Origin: Duganella lactea
GTDB taxonomy: Bacteria; Pseudomonadota; Gammaproteobacteria; Burkholderiales; Burkholderiaceae_D
DNA: 64,000 nucleotides
Assembly: GCF_009857505.1 (NCBI RefSeq)
Contig: NZ_WWCP01000014.1
Location: forward strand, 62,001-126,000
Direction: 5' to 3'
In this document: in pieces, positions 1 through 7,928 of the stretch
How the letters are laid out: each line of letters opens with the position of its first letter
Numbering within the stretch: the stretch's first letter is position 1
Program-made: the position numbers and the translations under genes
Notes under the pieces: model-generated
The model's database searches: none
Told to the model about the DNA's origin: nothing
What the model saw: only the letters and a program-made list of their open reading frames with translations

Positions 1-433
1 CCGGACTTGTTCGGCGACGGCGGGCGGGATGGCGGCGTCCACCGTCCACCGCCCCCAGGGCGCTGGTTTTTGCCCATTGGGCAAGAACACCTGGTCGGGC
101 GAGGCAAGCGTCTGCCACACTGTCGCACCCGGCGCGCCAAACTTCGCATGCATATTCGGCACGCCTGCCTGGCCCGCCAGGGCGGGCCAGTTCAGGTAAA
201 AGAAGTTTTGCCACATATTGCACGATGCAATCCGATTGATAAAGCCGCCGTTGCTGTCCGGCGGATTAGCCGGCCTAGGCGCAACGGCCAACAGTGGCTT
301 GCCCAACTCACTGGAGCATGCTTGGGCATTTGACGGGGCCGCCTGCGCCCAGACAGTCACGGGCACGGCCATGCACAGACACATGCCGATTACAGCGCGC
401 ACACCGGTTCGTAAGAGATACTTTCGCTTCATA
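1..433 (-). CDS. Secreted hypothetical protein, 3' end outside the window
   Basis: An open frame runs from an ATG at 433 to the left window edge without a stop, giving at least 144 residues. A GGGAG ribosome-binding site lies just upstream of this ATG. The N-terminus (MKRKYLLRTGVRAVIG, then a hydrophobic stretch ending near AWAQA) is a good Sec signal peptide with predicted cleavage around residue 28. The mature part has a Cys-containing start and the motifs CNMWQNFFYLNWPA and SPDQVFLPNGQ. I do not recognise the family. The C-terminal part is missing, so function and length cannot be judged. Confidence 0.7.
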
Positions 434-627
434 AGAGTGCTCCCAGGTGAGTTGGACTACTAAAGTCGTTCTGTGTTTTAAAGAACGTTAGCATGCCCGA
501 CAGGAGCGAAAATGCGCACTATGTAACATGGACAGCAACCTGCGAATTCACCGTCTGTCCCTCGCCAACAAAACACGCGATATGACAAAATACCGTTTTT
601 ACCCCATGAACATTTTAAAGAGCGCAC

Positions 628-957
628 ATGCACCTCCCAAACTTCAGCGATAAATTTTCAGACAATCTGGCCCTGCTTCCCTTGATGGAGACGGTTGCGG
701 CAATCGCACTTGTCGACCCGTCCGGCACTACGGTGGCCAGGATCGAAAACAAACCGGGCCAGGCGGGATCGCTGCGGGTCTATGGCTGGCTGGCGGAAAC
801 GCTCGGCGCGATCACGCCTGAAGCGGCGGAACTTGGCTTGAAGATTTATGCCGAACACACGCAAGATGCACGCGACAATCCAGGCAAACATCCCAACATT
901 GATCGTCTGTTCAACATTAAAACGCCAGCGCAAACCCTGCGGGTGAACAGCCTGTAA
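628..957 (+). CDS. DUF2322 family protein
   Basis: This is a small cytoplasmic protein of 109 residues without signal peptide or membrane segment. The central GSLRVYGWLAE segment and the C-terminal LKIYAEHTQDARDNPGKHPNID segment match what I recall of the DUF2322 family, which has no known function. The gene stands alone. A bidirectional hairpin at 995-1027 can terminate it, and no partner gene hints at a role. The family call is from memory of the motif pattern; the coding call is firm because the frame is complete and no better frame overlaps it. Confidence 0.75.
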   Translation: MHLPNFSDKFSDNLALLPLMETVAAIALVDPSGTTVARIENKPGQAGSLRVYGWLAETLGAITPEAAELGLKIYAEHTQDARDNPGKHPNIDRLFNIKTPAQTLRVNSL

Positions 958-994
958 GCGCGTCCCTTCCCGCCGCGAATGCGCGGTGAAATGC

Positions 995-1027
995 AAAAAG
1001 CCCAGCCGGTAAAGGCTGGGCTTTTTT
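995..1027. terminator. Bidirectional intrinsic terminator (DUF2322 gene / tRNA-Asn 1)
   Basis: The arms AAAAAGCCCAGCC and GGCTGGGCTTTTTT are separated by a 6-nt loop, with a T-run on either strand. It lies 5 nt beyond the 3' end of the minus-strand tRNA and 38 nt after the plus-strand DUF2322 stop, so it can serve both. Confidence 0.85.
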
Positions 1028-1031
1028 ATTC

Positions 1032-1107
1032 TGGCTCCCCGACCTGGACTCGAACCAGGGACCTGCGGATTAACAGTCCGTCGCTCTACCGACTGAGCTA
1101 TCAGGGA
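1032..1107 (-). tRNA. tRNA-Asn (GTT), copy 1
   Basis: Read on the minus strand, the 76 nt fold as a cloverleaf: acceptor TCCCTGA paired with TCGGGGA, D-arm GCTCAGTCGGTAGAGC, anticodon loop with GTT (CTGTTAA), T-loop GGTTCGAGTCC, and an encoded CCA end. The sequence is identical to the copies at 6343-6418 and 44973-45048. Confidence 0.97.
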
Positions 1108-1118
1108 ATTGAGGCCGC

Positions 1119-1147
1119 ATTATATACGGCCATTTTTCAGCTGTCTA
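1119..1147 (-). promoter_or_regulatory. Sigma-70 promoter of tRNA-Asn 1
   Basis: On the minus strand a TAGACA -35 box (1142-1147) is followed after exactly 17 nt by a perfect TATAAT -10 box (1119-1124). The -10 box ends 11 nt before the tRNA 5' end, and the GC-rich GCGGCC between them resembles a stable-RNA discriminator. Confidence 0.8.
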
Positions 1148-1166
1148 GGCTGAGCGGAAACTAAAA

Positions 1167-3365
1167 TCAGAAACCGCCGCGGAACTGCACACCAAACTGA
1201 CGTGGCTCGTTGACGAAGCCGGTCAGGTTGTTGAAGTCGATGCCGCCGATGACGCGCGCGGTGTTGGTCACGTTACGCACGTAGCCAGCCAGCTCGTACT
1301 TGCCGTCCGCCCAGTTGTAACCCACGCGCACGCCACCTTCGGTGAGCGGCTTGCCGGTGAATTCAACCGATTCGTACAGGAAGTAGTTGATCTTGCTACG
1401 GTACGACCAGTCGGTCAGCACGAACAGGTTGCCGTTCGCCAGTGGCCAGTTGTAGCGTGCCGTGGCGTTCACGATGTACTTGGCGGCCTGCGGCAGCGGG
1501 TTGCCGTTGATCGACACCAGACCGTTGGCACCGATCGGATCGGTGATGGTGCACTGCGCGCACTTCTGCACGTACAGGCTCGGGTCCTTGATCTCGGTGT
1601 GGTTGTACGAACCGCTCAGGCTGACCTTGAAGTCCGGCGTCACGAAGCCTTCGATCTCGCCTTCGATACCGCGGCCGGCGGTCTTGGCGGCATTGATCAG
1701 CTTGGTCACGTTGGAGTTGCCGCCGACCACGGTCAGCTGCTGGTTCTTGACTTCGTAGTTGAACACACTCAGCGACGCGCGGGCGCGGCGGTTGAACAGG
1801 TCAGCCTTGATGCCGGCTTCGATCGAGGTGATGGTTTCGGCATCGGCCACGGTGATCGGCACCGACGACGAGGCGGCGGCGATCGATGGCGCGCGGAAGC
1901 CGGTGGCGACGCGGGCGTAGGTGCTGACGTCCTTGTTGAGCTTGTAGGTGCCGCTCAGGTCCCAGTTCGCCTTGTTCTTGCTCTCGTCCACGGCGGTGGC
2001 GCCCACCTGGATCACGTTCCAGGCCGACACGGTGCGGAAGTCCTTCTGGTCGTGGGTGTAGCGCAGGCCGCCACGCAGCGTGAAGTCGTTCGACACGTCA
2101 TAGGTCACCGAACCGAAGGCCGCGTAGGCGGTGTTGTTCTGGTGGCTGATCAGGCGCGAGGACAGCGCGTGGCTGGTGGTGTTGAAAGTGTCGTTGAAGG
2201 CTTCAACACTTTCCTTGAAGTAGTAGACGCCGGCCTGCCAGTTCAGCGGACCCGCGTTCTTCGATTCGACGCGGAATTCCTGGCTGTACTGCTTCAGCTG
2301 GTTGATGCCGCCGGCGGTTTCCACCTGGAAGGGAATGAAGCCCGGGCCGGCGTTCGGCGTGCCGCCGTCGATGTCGCCGTGGGTCAGGTAGCTGTCCACG
2401 CCTTCGTAGCCGGTGACCGAGAACAGCTTGACCGAACCGAGATCCCAGCTCAGACGGGCGTTGGCGCCGTTGGTCTTCAGGTTCTGGAAGTTCAGGCCGT
2501 TGGTGGCGATCTTGGTGAAGTCGTAGCCGTCCGCCAGGTCGTTGGTGCCCTTCTTGATGACGTTGGCGCGGAACAGGCGCGCGCTGCCGTCGGTGGTGCG
2601 CGAGTGCACGTTGAACAGCGCGTTGAAAGTGGTGCTCGGCTTGTACAGGAACTGCACGCGCTCGGCGTGTTCGTTGTAGCCTTCCAGCGCGTCTTTTTCG
2701 TTGGTATAGGTGTTGTCAACGAAGTTGTCGCGGTGCTGGCGCAGCGTGGACACGCGCATCGCCCATTCGCTCGACAGCGGAATGTTGGCGGCCGCTTCCA
2801 GGCTGGTGGTGTTGTGGGTGGCCCACGACAGGCTGTAGTAGCCTTCGACCTTGTCCAGGTTAGGCTTGGCCGATTCAAACTTGACCACGCCGGCCGGGGT
2901 GTTGCGGCCGAACAGCGTGCCCTGTGGGCCGCGCAGCACTTCCACGCCGGCCACGTCGAACACCGGGTAGCCTTTCAGGATGCCGTTCTCTTGCACCACG
3001 TCGTCATAGATCAGCGACACCGGCTGCGAAGCGAAGTTCGAGAAGTCGGTGTTGCCGTAGCCGCGGATGTAGAAGCGCGGGAAGGTACGGCCGTTCGACG
3101 ACTCCACGTTCAGCGAAGGCACTTTGCCCGCCAGGAAACGGATGTCCTGGCCGCCGGACAGCAGCACGTCCAGTTTTTCGTTGCTCAGCATGGTCACGGA
3201 GACCGGCACATCCTTGATGTTTTCCACGCGACGCTGGGCGGTCACGGTCACGGTTTCCAGCTGCGGCTGGGGGGTGGCCGCGTCGGTCTGGGCCAGGGCC
3301 GAACCGATAGGCAGAATGGCGCTCAGCGCGAGTACGCGCTGGTGCATCTTCGACAGTTTGATCAT
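1167..3365 (-). CDS. TonB-dependent outer-membrane receptor
   Basis: The product is a 732-residue outer-membrane active transporter driven by TonB-ExbBD. I start it at the ATG at 3365 rather than the in-frame ATG at 3440, because the shorter form begins directly with a signal peptide (ending at SALAQ, about residue 25) and has GGGAA upstream. A TonB-box-like ETVTVTAQRR follows at about 36-45. The plug domain carries VEVLRGPQGTLFGRNTPAG near 137-156. The remainder is a 22-strand-type barrel ending in the aromatic signature FRGGF. It has no neighbouring TonB, binding protein or enzyme, so the substrate (siderophore, polyphenol or glycan) cannot be inferred. Confidence 0.92.
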   Translation of the reverse strand: MIKLSKMHQRVLALSAILPIGSALAQTDAATPQPQLETVTVTAQRRVENIKDVPVSVTMLSNEKLDVLLSGGQDIRFLAGKVPSLNVESSNGRTFPRFYIRGYGNTDFSNFASQPVSLIYDDVVQENGILKGYPVFDVAGVEVLRGPQGTLFGRNTPAGVVKFESAKPNLDKVEGYYSLSWATHNTTSLEAAANIPLSSEWAMRVSTLRQHRDNFVDNTYTNEKDALEGYNEHAERVQFLYKPSTTFNALFNVHSRTTDGSARLFRANVIKKGTNDLADGYDFTKIATNGLNFQNLKTNGANARLSWDLGSVKLFSVTGYEGVDSYLTHGDIDGGTPNAGPGFIPFQVETAGGINQLKQYSQEFRVESKNAGPLNWQAGVYYFKESVEAFNDTFNTTSHALSSRLISHQNNTAYAAFGSVTYDVSNDFTLRGGLRYTHDQKDFRTVSAWNVIQVGATAVDESKNKANWDLSGTYKLNKDVSTYARVATGFRAPSIAAASSSVPITVADAETITSIEAGIKADLFNRRARASLSVFNYEVKNQQLTVVGGNSNVTKLINAAKTAGRGIEGEIEGFVTPDFKVSLSGSYNHTEIKDPSLYVQKCAQCTITDPIGANGLVSINGNPLPQAAKYIVNATARYNWPLANGNLFVLTDWSYRSKINYFLYESVEFTGKPLTEGGVRVGYNWADGKYELAGYVRNVTNTARVIGGIDFNNLTGFVNEPRQFGVQFRGGF

Positions 3366-3616
3366 CAAATTTCCCGATTTAAATGTAGTGCAAAGAGTTA
3401 GAAACCAGTGTCTCCTGCTTTCTCTTTTGTCGGTCACCACCCGGTCATCTAACGTGATCGTGGTAGCGCAAGGGCGGGTACGCCGTCGCGGCAGCTATCA
3501 ATAGTGCACTGACTTTTTTGAAAGCCGATATTTTCAGGGATTGATACCGTGTATTGCAAGACGAATATATCTGAAACGGATTTAACTGTTAGAAATTCGG
3601 TTAAGCATAGGCGATA

Positions 3617-3630
3617 ACTGAATATTCAGT
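3617..3630. promoter_or_regulatory. Perfect 14-bp palindrome, possible operator
   Basis: ACTGAATATTCAGT is its own reverse complement. It lies about 250 bp upstream of the TonB receptor start in AT-rich DNA. No regulator gene is adjacent, so its role as an operator is only a possibility. Confidence 0.3.
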
Positions 3631-3720
3631 GGCTTAGCTGTGTCGGCGATCCGACAAGCGGGTGCGAGGAGGAAGATTGCCGCAACGGCATGTGGGGGAA
3701 ATACGACGGGGTGGCTGTAG

Positions 3721-3769
3721 AAAAAATGCCACACCCGGCGCCACGGCCAGCGCGCGGCTGGCCGTGGCG
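3721..3769 (-). terminator. Putative terminator of the DUF3334 gene
   Basis: Twelve-bp arms CGCCACGGCCAG (3739-3750) and CTGGCCGTGGCG (3758-3769) surround a 7-nt loop. The next T-run in the minus direction comes only 12 nt later (3721-3726), so this is a strong hairpin but an imperfect intrinsic terminator. Confidence 0.5.
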
Positions 3770-3776
3770 GAGGGAA

Positions 3777-4475
3777 TTACATGCCGAGCGACTTGAGCAA
3801 CTCGTCGGCGTCGCTGTCAGCGGCAGCGGCGGCGGCCGGCGCCGCGCCGCCGCCGTGGTGCGCGTCACGCTCCTGGTCCAGCAGCGCATCGGCATCGATG
3901 ATCTCGTCGGCCTGAAAGTCTTTCACCTGGATGAACTCGGTGCGGTCGATCGCCAGCTCCAGGTAGAAGATGTTGCTCTTCTCAGTGTAGAAGCTGACGC
4001 GGCGCATTTCGGGGCGGTCCAGCGGGGTATCGACGCTGAGCACGATCTGCTTGTTCAGCACCAGCATCTTCGGCTGATTCTGCGTGATGTTGGTTTGCAG
4101 CTCGCGGCGGATCTTGCCGGTGAAGTCGCCGACGATCTGGTTCATCAGCTCGCCCATGATGTTGGACACCTCGTCCGAGGTGTGGGAGCTGGCCAGCTCG
4201 GACTTCGGCATGCCCATGTGCAGCATGTAGCGCTCGTAGATCTCCATCGCGGTCTCGGCCGAGAAATTCAGCACCACCAGGCCGGTGAAGCCGCCATCAA
4301 ACAGCACGAAGCAGCCGATGTCCGGCTTCAGGCCGACCTTGGTAATCCGTTGCACCATGCCGGAATAATGCACCTTGCTTTGCGTTGCCACGTTGAGCAC
4401 CCGGGTCACCGAGTTGCACAGACTCACCAACAGGTCGTCCGTGCCGTAGACAATCGCTTCGTTTTCGCCGCTCAT
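3777..4475 (-). CDS. DUF3334 / CheC-CheX-like protein
   Basis: The product is a 232-residue soluble protein. Its start at 4475 is preceded by GAGG at good spacing. The segment SDEVSNIMGELMNQIVGDF (about 100-118) carries the E-x2-N arrangement seen in CheC/CheX-type CheY-P phosphatases, although the following proline is further away than in classical CheC. The C-terminal part has an Ala-rich linker ending in DSDADELLKSLGM, a short motif that looks like a docking peptide. I recall this architecture as DUF3334. No chemotaxis gene is nearby. A phosphatase or adaptor role in motility or signalling is an inference from the fold. Confidence 0.7.
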   Translation of the reverse strand: MSGENEAIVYGTDDLLVSLCNSVTRVLNVATQSKVHYSGMVQRITKVGLKPDIGCFVLFDGGFTGLVVLNFSAETAMEIYERYMLHMGMPKSELASSHTSDEVSNIMGELMNQIVGDFTGKIRRELQTNITQNQPKMLVLNKQIVLSVDTPLDRPEMRRVSFYTEKSNIFYLELAIDRTEFIQVKDFQADEIIDADALLDQERDAHHGGGAAPAAAAAADSDADELLKSLGM

Positions 4476-4776
4476 ATCTTCTACCTCTTACTTATTCTTT
4501 ATTCTAAAAATGAAACCTTCGCCTTCCGCCCACAGAGCGGAAACAGGATTCAGAATACCCACGTGCAAGATTCTCGTCCACCGGATTCGTATATTTCTGT
4601 GAATTTTACGTATCAATATGCAAAAACCCACCACCCTGCTGCTGCGGCAGGGCCTGGCGAATGGGACTTTCGGCCGATTGCGGTGCAAGCGCCCGGGACA
4701 CTAACCTTGGCGTGCGTACTTATCAGTCCGTCATCGATCCGCTACACTGCACTTTCGCCATCCACCAGGAGATTTT
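4476..4776. other. Divergent intergenic region
   Basis: These 301 nt separate the divergent DUF3334 and flavoprotein genes. They are AT-rich next to the DUF3334 start, with runs such as TTATTCTTTATTCTA. I see no gene, and no promoter pair good enough to name. Confidence 0.5.
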
Positions 4777-5331
4777 ATGAGCAAGATTATTGTTGTCTAC
4801 CATTCCGGCTACGGCCACACCCAGCGCGTCGCCGAGTATGTCGGCGCGGGCGCCGGCGGCGAACTGCTGGCCATTGACGCGGACGGCAATCTGCCGGAAG
4901 GCGGCTGGGACAAACTGGCGGCGGCCGACGCCATCGTGTTCGGCACGCCGACCTATATGGGCAGCCCGAGCTGGCAGTTCAAGAAGTTTGCCGACGCCAG
5001 CTCCAAGGTATGGTTCACGCGCGGCTGGCAAGACAAGGTGTTCGGCGGCTTCACCAACAGCGCCAGCTTCAACGGCGACAAGCAGGTCTCGCTGATCGCC
5101 CTGCAAACGCTGGCCTCGCAACACGGCGGCATCTGGGTCAGCCTGGGTCTGGCGCCGGCCAACACCAAGGCCGCGCAGCGCACCGATCTGAACAATCTCG
5201 GCGGCTCGGTCGGCGCGCTGGTGCAGTCGCCCTCCGACGCCAGCGTCGACGAAATCCCGCAAGGCGATCTGGACACCGCCAAAGCCTACGGCAAGCGCAT
5301 CGCCGAGGTGGCCGCCCGCCTGGCGAAGTAA
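4777..5331 (+). CDS. Flavodoxin-fold NAD(P)H:quinone reductase-like protein (WrbA-like)
   Basis: The product is a 184-residue cytoplasmic flavoprotein. An FMN-phosphate loop, YHSGYGHTQRVAEY, sits at residues 8-21. The flavin-contact segment FGTPTYMGSPSWQFKKF lies around 57-73. GG-x-W-V-S-L-G-L at about 126-134 corresponds to the third flavin loop. WrbA-type enzymes reduce quinones by two electrons to avoid radical formation. CAGGAG precedes the ATG at suitable distance. The gene is monocistronic, convergent with the DUF4239 gene, so its physiological partner is unknown. It is slightly shorter than classical WrbA (about 200 residues), which leaves room for a related flavodoxin subfamily. Confidence 0.85.
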   Translation: MSKIIVVYHSGYGHTQRVAEYVGAGAGGELLAIDADGNLPEGGWDKLAAADAIVFGTPTYMGSPSWQFKKFADASSKVWFTRGWQDKVFGGFTNSASFNGDKQVSLIALQTLASQHGGIWVSLGLAPANTKAAQRTDLNNLGGSVGALVQSPSDASVDEIPQGDLDTAKAYGKRIAEVAARLAK

Positions 5332-5363
5332 GCGCACAGCACGGCCGGCGCGACGCCGCCGGC

Positions 5364-6164
5364 TCAGGGCATGGGGCGCAGGTCGAGTCGATGCATGGTC
5401 GCTTGCGTGCGCATAAACATCGAAGGCTGCACCTGCACCTCGCCCCGGAACGGCCAGTCCAGCGCAATGATCAGCACCAGCACCAGCATGGCGGCGGCGG
5501 TGAAGCCGCCGGTCATGACCATGTGCATGCGCAGGCTGGGCATGCCGAACAGGAAGGTGAATCCGATCGTCAAACACGTTCCCAGCAACACGATGGCCCA
5601 GACCACCGGCTCCACGCCCGCTTCCGAGGCCGACAGCCGTCCGCGGCGCGCATCGTACACCTGGTTCAGATTTTTCAATATTTCCGTCAGATACACCGAC
5701 TCGGTGTTGGACTGGGCGTGATAGCGCGCCAGCATGTCCTGAATATCGTCCAGCGGTCGCCAGCCGGCGTTGGGCGAATGCCCTTGCGCCATCTCCGGCC
5801 ACTCCTGCGTGACCACGGTATCCACATAATCCTTCAGGTGCATGCGCAGTTCAACTCCGGCGGCATGCCCCAGGCCGGGCGCATCATGGTACATATTGCC
5901 GATGACATCGGCCTCGGTATTGGCGACAGCCGACGCCTTGTCAAAAGAGCCCCATACCGCCACCGCCACAAAAGCGATCAGCACCGCATAGTTAATGCCA
6001 ATCACGGAAATGATGTTGGCGGTAAACTCGTTGTGCGCCAGGCGCGACTCGTGTGGAATAAGTTTGTCGAACAGTTTGAGCATCAGGCACACCAGAATCA
6101 TTGGGACGATCACAATGACGGTGCCGACTTGCCAGCCGGGGTAGTTGTACAACAAATCAAGCAT
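5364..6164 (-). CDS. DUF4239 (bestrophin-like) membrane protein
   Basis: The 266-residue protein has four hydrophobic segments: about 12-32, 52-72, 186-208 and 215-237. Between the second and third pairs lies a soluble helical region with EWPEMAQG and RRGRLSASEAG, which match my recollection of the DUF4239 family. LDWPFRGEVQVQP near the C-terminus is the other family hallmark. Distant relationship to bestrophin-like anion channels has been proposed for the family; no substrate is known. AAGGA lies upstream of the ATG. The gene is monocistronic. Confidence 0.8.
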   Translation of the reverse strand: MLDLLYNYPGWQVGTVIVIVPMILVCLMLKLFDKLIPHESRLAHNEFTANIISVIGINYAVLIAFVAVAVWGSFDKASAVANTEADVIGNMYHDAPGLGHAAGVELRMHLKDYVDTVVTQEWPEMAQGHSPNAGWRPLDDIQDMLARYHAQSNTESVYLTEILKNLNQVYDARRGRLSASEAGVEPVVWAIVLLGTCLTIGFTFLFGMPSLRMHMVMTGGFTAAAMLVLVLIIALDWPFRGEVQVQPSMFMRTQATMHRLDLRPMP

Positions 6165-6302
6165 GATCAGTCCTTAAGGTGAGCGGAGAGAGTTGTCTGT
6201 TAATTCATATTAACTAAACAGTCTACCCCAGACAAAACACCCCGCTCTGCCTATTGCGGACTCAGCGCGACAATACAACACTTCATGAAAGCCAGCCCAA
6301 CG

Positions 6303-6334
6303 AAAAAGGGCCCGTGATTTCTCACGGGCCCTTT
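6303..6334 (-). terminator. Intrinsic terminator of tRNA-Asn 2
   Basis: Ten-bp arms GGGCCCGTGA / TCACGGGCCC with a 4-nt loop are followed on the minus strand by TTTTT. The hairpin begins 12 nt after the tRNA 3' end. Confidence 0.85.
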
Positions 6335-6342
6335 CGGAATAC

Positions 6343-6418
6343 TGGCTCCCCGACCTGGACTCGAACCAGGGACCTGCGGATTAACAGTCCGTCGCTCTAC
6401 CGACTGAGCTATCAGGGA
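6343..6418 (-). tRNA. tRNA-Asn (GTT), copy 2
   Basis: The 76-nt sequence is identical to copies 1 and 3, with anticodon GTT and encoded CCA. The upstream AATTGAGGCC is also shared with copy 1, suggesting the two arose by duplication including part of the promoter. It marks the left border of the polysaccharide locus. Confidence 0.97.
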
Positions 6419-6430
6419 ATTGAGGCCAGA

Positions 6431-6459
6431 ATTATATAGGGCAAAATCAATTTTGGCTA
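6431..6459 (-). promoter_or_regulatory. Promoter of tRNA-Asn 2
   Basis: A perfect TATAAT lies at 6431-6436 on the minus strand. A weaker TAGCCA -35 box (6454-6459) sits 17 nt upstream, in the same geometry as copy 1. Confidence 0.65.
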
Positions 6460-6499
6460 ATTTTTTTTAAGGCTTTCTAGCCCAGCATCCGCGCGCCGC

Positions 6500-7147
6500 T
6501 CAGGCCGCGAAACCGGGGCGCTGGCTGCGCGCAACCAACGGCGTGAGCCGATCCCGCAAATGCGGCCGGGCGCGCTGGTACGCCGCCTGCAGCGCCTGTT
6601 GCCGTGCCGTGCCCAGCTCCGCCCAGCGGGACAAACCGACCGTAAACAGCGCGTATTGGGTCTCCGGCTCATTGGCGCCGTAGGCCATGGCCTTGTCGTA
6701 AGCAGCCCACAACGCCGGGTCGCTCTGGTCGAGGAAGTGCTTGCATAGCGCAATGCTGGACCAGGCGTGCGAATCCATCGGCCGGTAGCGCGCCGCCAGT
6801 TCATAGTGGAACAGCGCCTTCGTCAGCAGGCCGCGCGAGATTTCCGGGAAGCGCAGCGCGGCGGTGCCACGCACCGCGTACAGAAAGCCGATGTCCTCGT
6901 GCAGCTGAGCACTGTCGGGCGCGGTGGACAGCGCCGTCTCCAGCGCCGTCAAGTAATCACGCGACTCCAACGGCGTCGGCATGCGTCCCTCGCGCTTTAG
7001 CTGCATCACGGCGGCGCGGGCGCGCATGGTGGCGATGTCGACCAAGGCTGCGCGACCGGCATAGAACAGCGCCAACAGCAACGCGGCGCCGGCCAGCAAG
7101 CCCAGGCCGTACCAGGCGTAACGCCCCTCTCCCCGCACGCCGCTCAT
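6500..7147 (-). CDS. VpsP-like polysaccharide biosynthesis protein
   Basis: The product is 215 residues. I start at ATG 7147, which overlaps the phosphatase stop by 4 nt (ATGA), instead of the much longer open frame upstream, which is a shadow of that gene. One membrane anchor (YAWYGLGLLAGAALLLALFYAG, about 11-32) is followed by a helical, TPR-like periplasmic domain with the segments SAQLHEDIGFLYAVRGTAA and RPMDSHAWSSIALCK. These match the VpsP family I recall from exopolysaccharide loci. Its biochemical role is unknown; a scaffold for the Wza-Wzc export machinery is plausible. It is the last gene of the export operon. Confidence 0.7.
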   Translation of the reverse strand: MSGVRGEGRYAWYGLGLLAGAALLLALFYAGRAALVDIATMRARAAVMQLKREGRMPTPLESRDYLTALETALSTAPDSAQLHEDIGFLYAVRGTAALRFPEISRGLLTKALFHYELAARYRPMDSHAWSSIALCKHFLDQSDPALWAAYDKAMAYGANEPETQYALFTVGLSRWAELGTARQQALQAAYQRARPHLRDRLTPLVARSQRPGFAA

Positions 7148-7881
7148 GCCGCCAGCGTGGCCGCGTCCAGCCCCAGAATGCGGGCGGGACGGTCGAGCAC
7201 CATGCGCTTGGCCAGGCGCGGCCCCATGATCTCGGCCACCGCGTCGCGGCCCGAGGCCAGATCGGGTGGGCGGGTGGTCAGCGTGTGGGCATCGGTGGCC
7301 AACGCCCAGATCAGCTCCTCTTCGAGCAATTGCAGCGCCACCTTTTGCGCGGTACGGCCGAAGCGCCCGGTCAGCGAGCCGGCCGTCACCTGTAGCCAGC
7401 AACCGGCATCGGTGAACGGACGTATGCTGTCGACGACGTTCATGACGGTCTTGTTGCGTTCGGGATGGGCGATCAGCGGTCGAATATTCATGCTCAGCAG
7501 CTTCTGCACGAACTGCAGGCTACCAGCCGGAATCATCTCATGAGGAAACTCCAGCAACATGATTTTGTAACCGTCCACCTCGCCGTAAAACGGCACGTTG
7601 TCGGCCAGGATCAGCTCCAGCGACTCGGGCGAGAAGCGCACTTCGCCGCCCAAAAACAGTTGCAGCGGGATATTGCGCTGGATAAGCGTCTGTTGAAAAT
7701 CCCAGAACACCTGCTGCAGACTGGCGCGGGTGTTGGGATAGCGGCGCGGATGAACATGCGGCGTCAGCGCAGCGGCACGGATGCCGTTGGCGACCGCCGC
7801 CTCAGCCAGCTGAACGGCTTCATCCAGCTGTTCCGGACCATCGTCGACACCGGGAAGAAAATGGCAGTGCAGATCTATCAT
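7144..7881 (-). CDS. CpsB/YwqE-type PHP tyrosine-protein phosphatase
   Basis: The product is a 245-residue manganese-dependent phosphatase of the PHP family. It would dephosphorylate the C-terminal tyrosine cluster of the Wzc-type kinase encoded immediately upstream. Metal ligands are visible in DLHCHFLPGVDDG (residues 3-15), TPHVHPRRYPN (about 40-50), AHPERN (about 138) and ATDAHTLTTRPPDL (about 195). Length is normal for the family (about 250). The pair reproduces the CpsB-CpsD logic, in which kinase-phosphatase cycling controls chain length and export. Confidence 0.92.
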   Translation of the reverse strand: MIDLHCHFLPGVDDGPEQLDEAVQLAEAAVANGIRAAALTPHVHPRRYPNTRASLQQVFWDFQQTLIQRNIPLQLFLGGEVRFSPESLELILADNVPFYGEVDGYKIMLLEFPHEMIPAGSLQFVQKLLSMNIRPLIAHPERNKTVMNVVDSIRPFTDAGCWLQVTAGSLTGRFGRTAQKVALQLLEEELIWALATDAHTLTTRPPDLASGRDAVAEIMGPRLAKRMVLDRPARILGLDAATLAA

Positions 7882-7928
7882 AACAGTCAGTAATCAAGAG
7901 CGAGGCCCGGCATCGGCCGGGCCATCGC

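Larger units (their letters stand above)
3366..3776. other. Intergenic region upstream of the TonB receptor
   Basis: These 411 nt are noticeably more AT-rich than the flanking genes and contain no convincing gene. They hold the presumed promoter region of the TonB receptor, a perfect 14-bp palindrome at 3617-3630 and a terminator hairpin at 3739-3769 for the DUF3334 gene. I could not pick a clear -35/-10 pair. Confidence 0.6.

Noticed and set aside
1599..3401. 600-residue plus-strand open frame opposite the TonB receptor
   Set aside because: It is an antisense shadow caused by high third-position GC; its translation is His/Val/Gln-rich without any domain, while the minus strand gives a full TonB receptor.
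4488..4688. 66-residue minus-strand open frame in the DUF3334 upstream gap
   Set aside because: It has no ribosome-binding site, a basic random-looking translation, and overlaps the presumed promoter of DUF3334.
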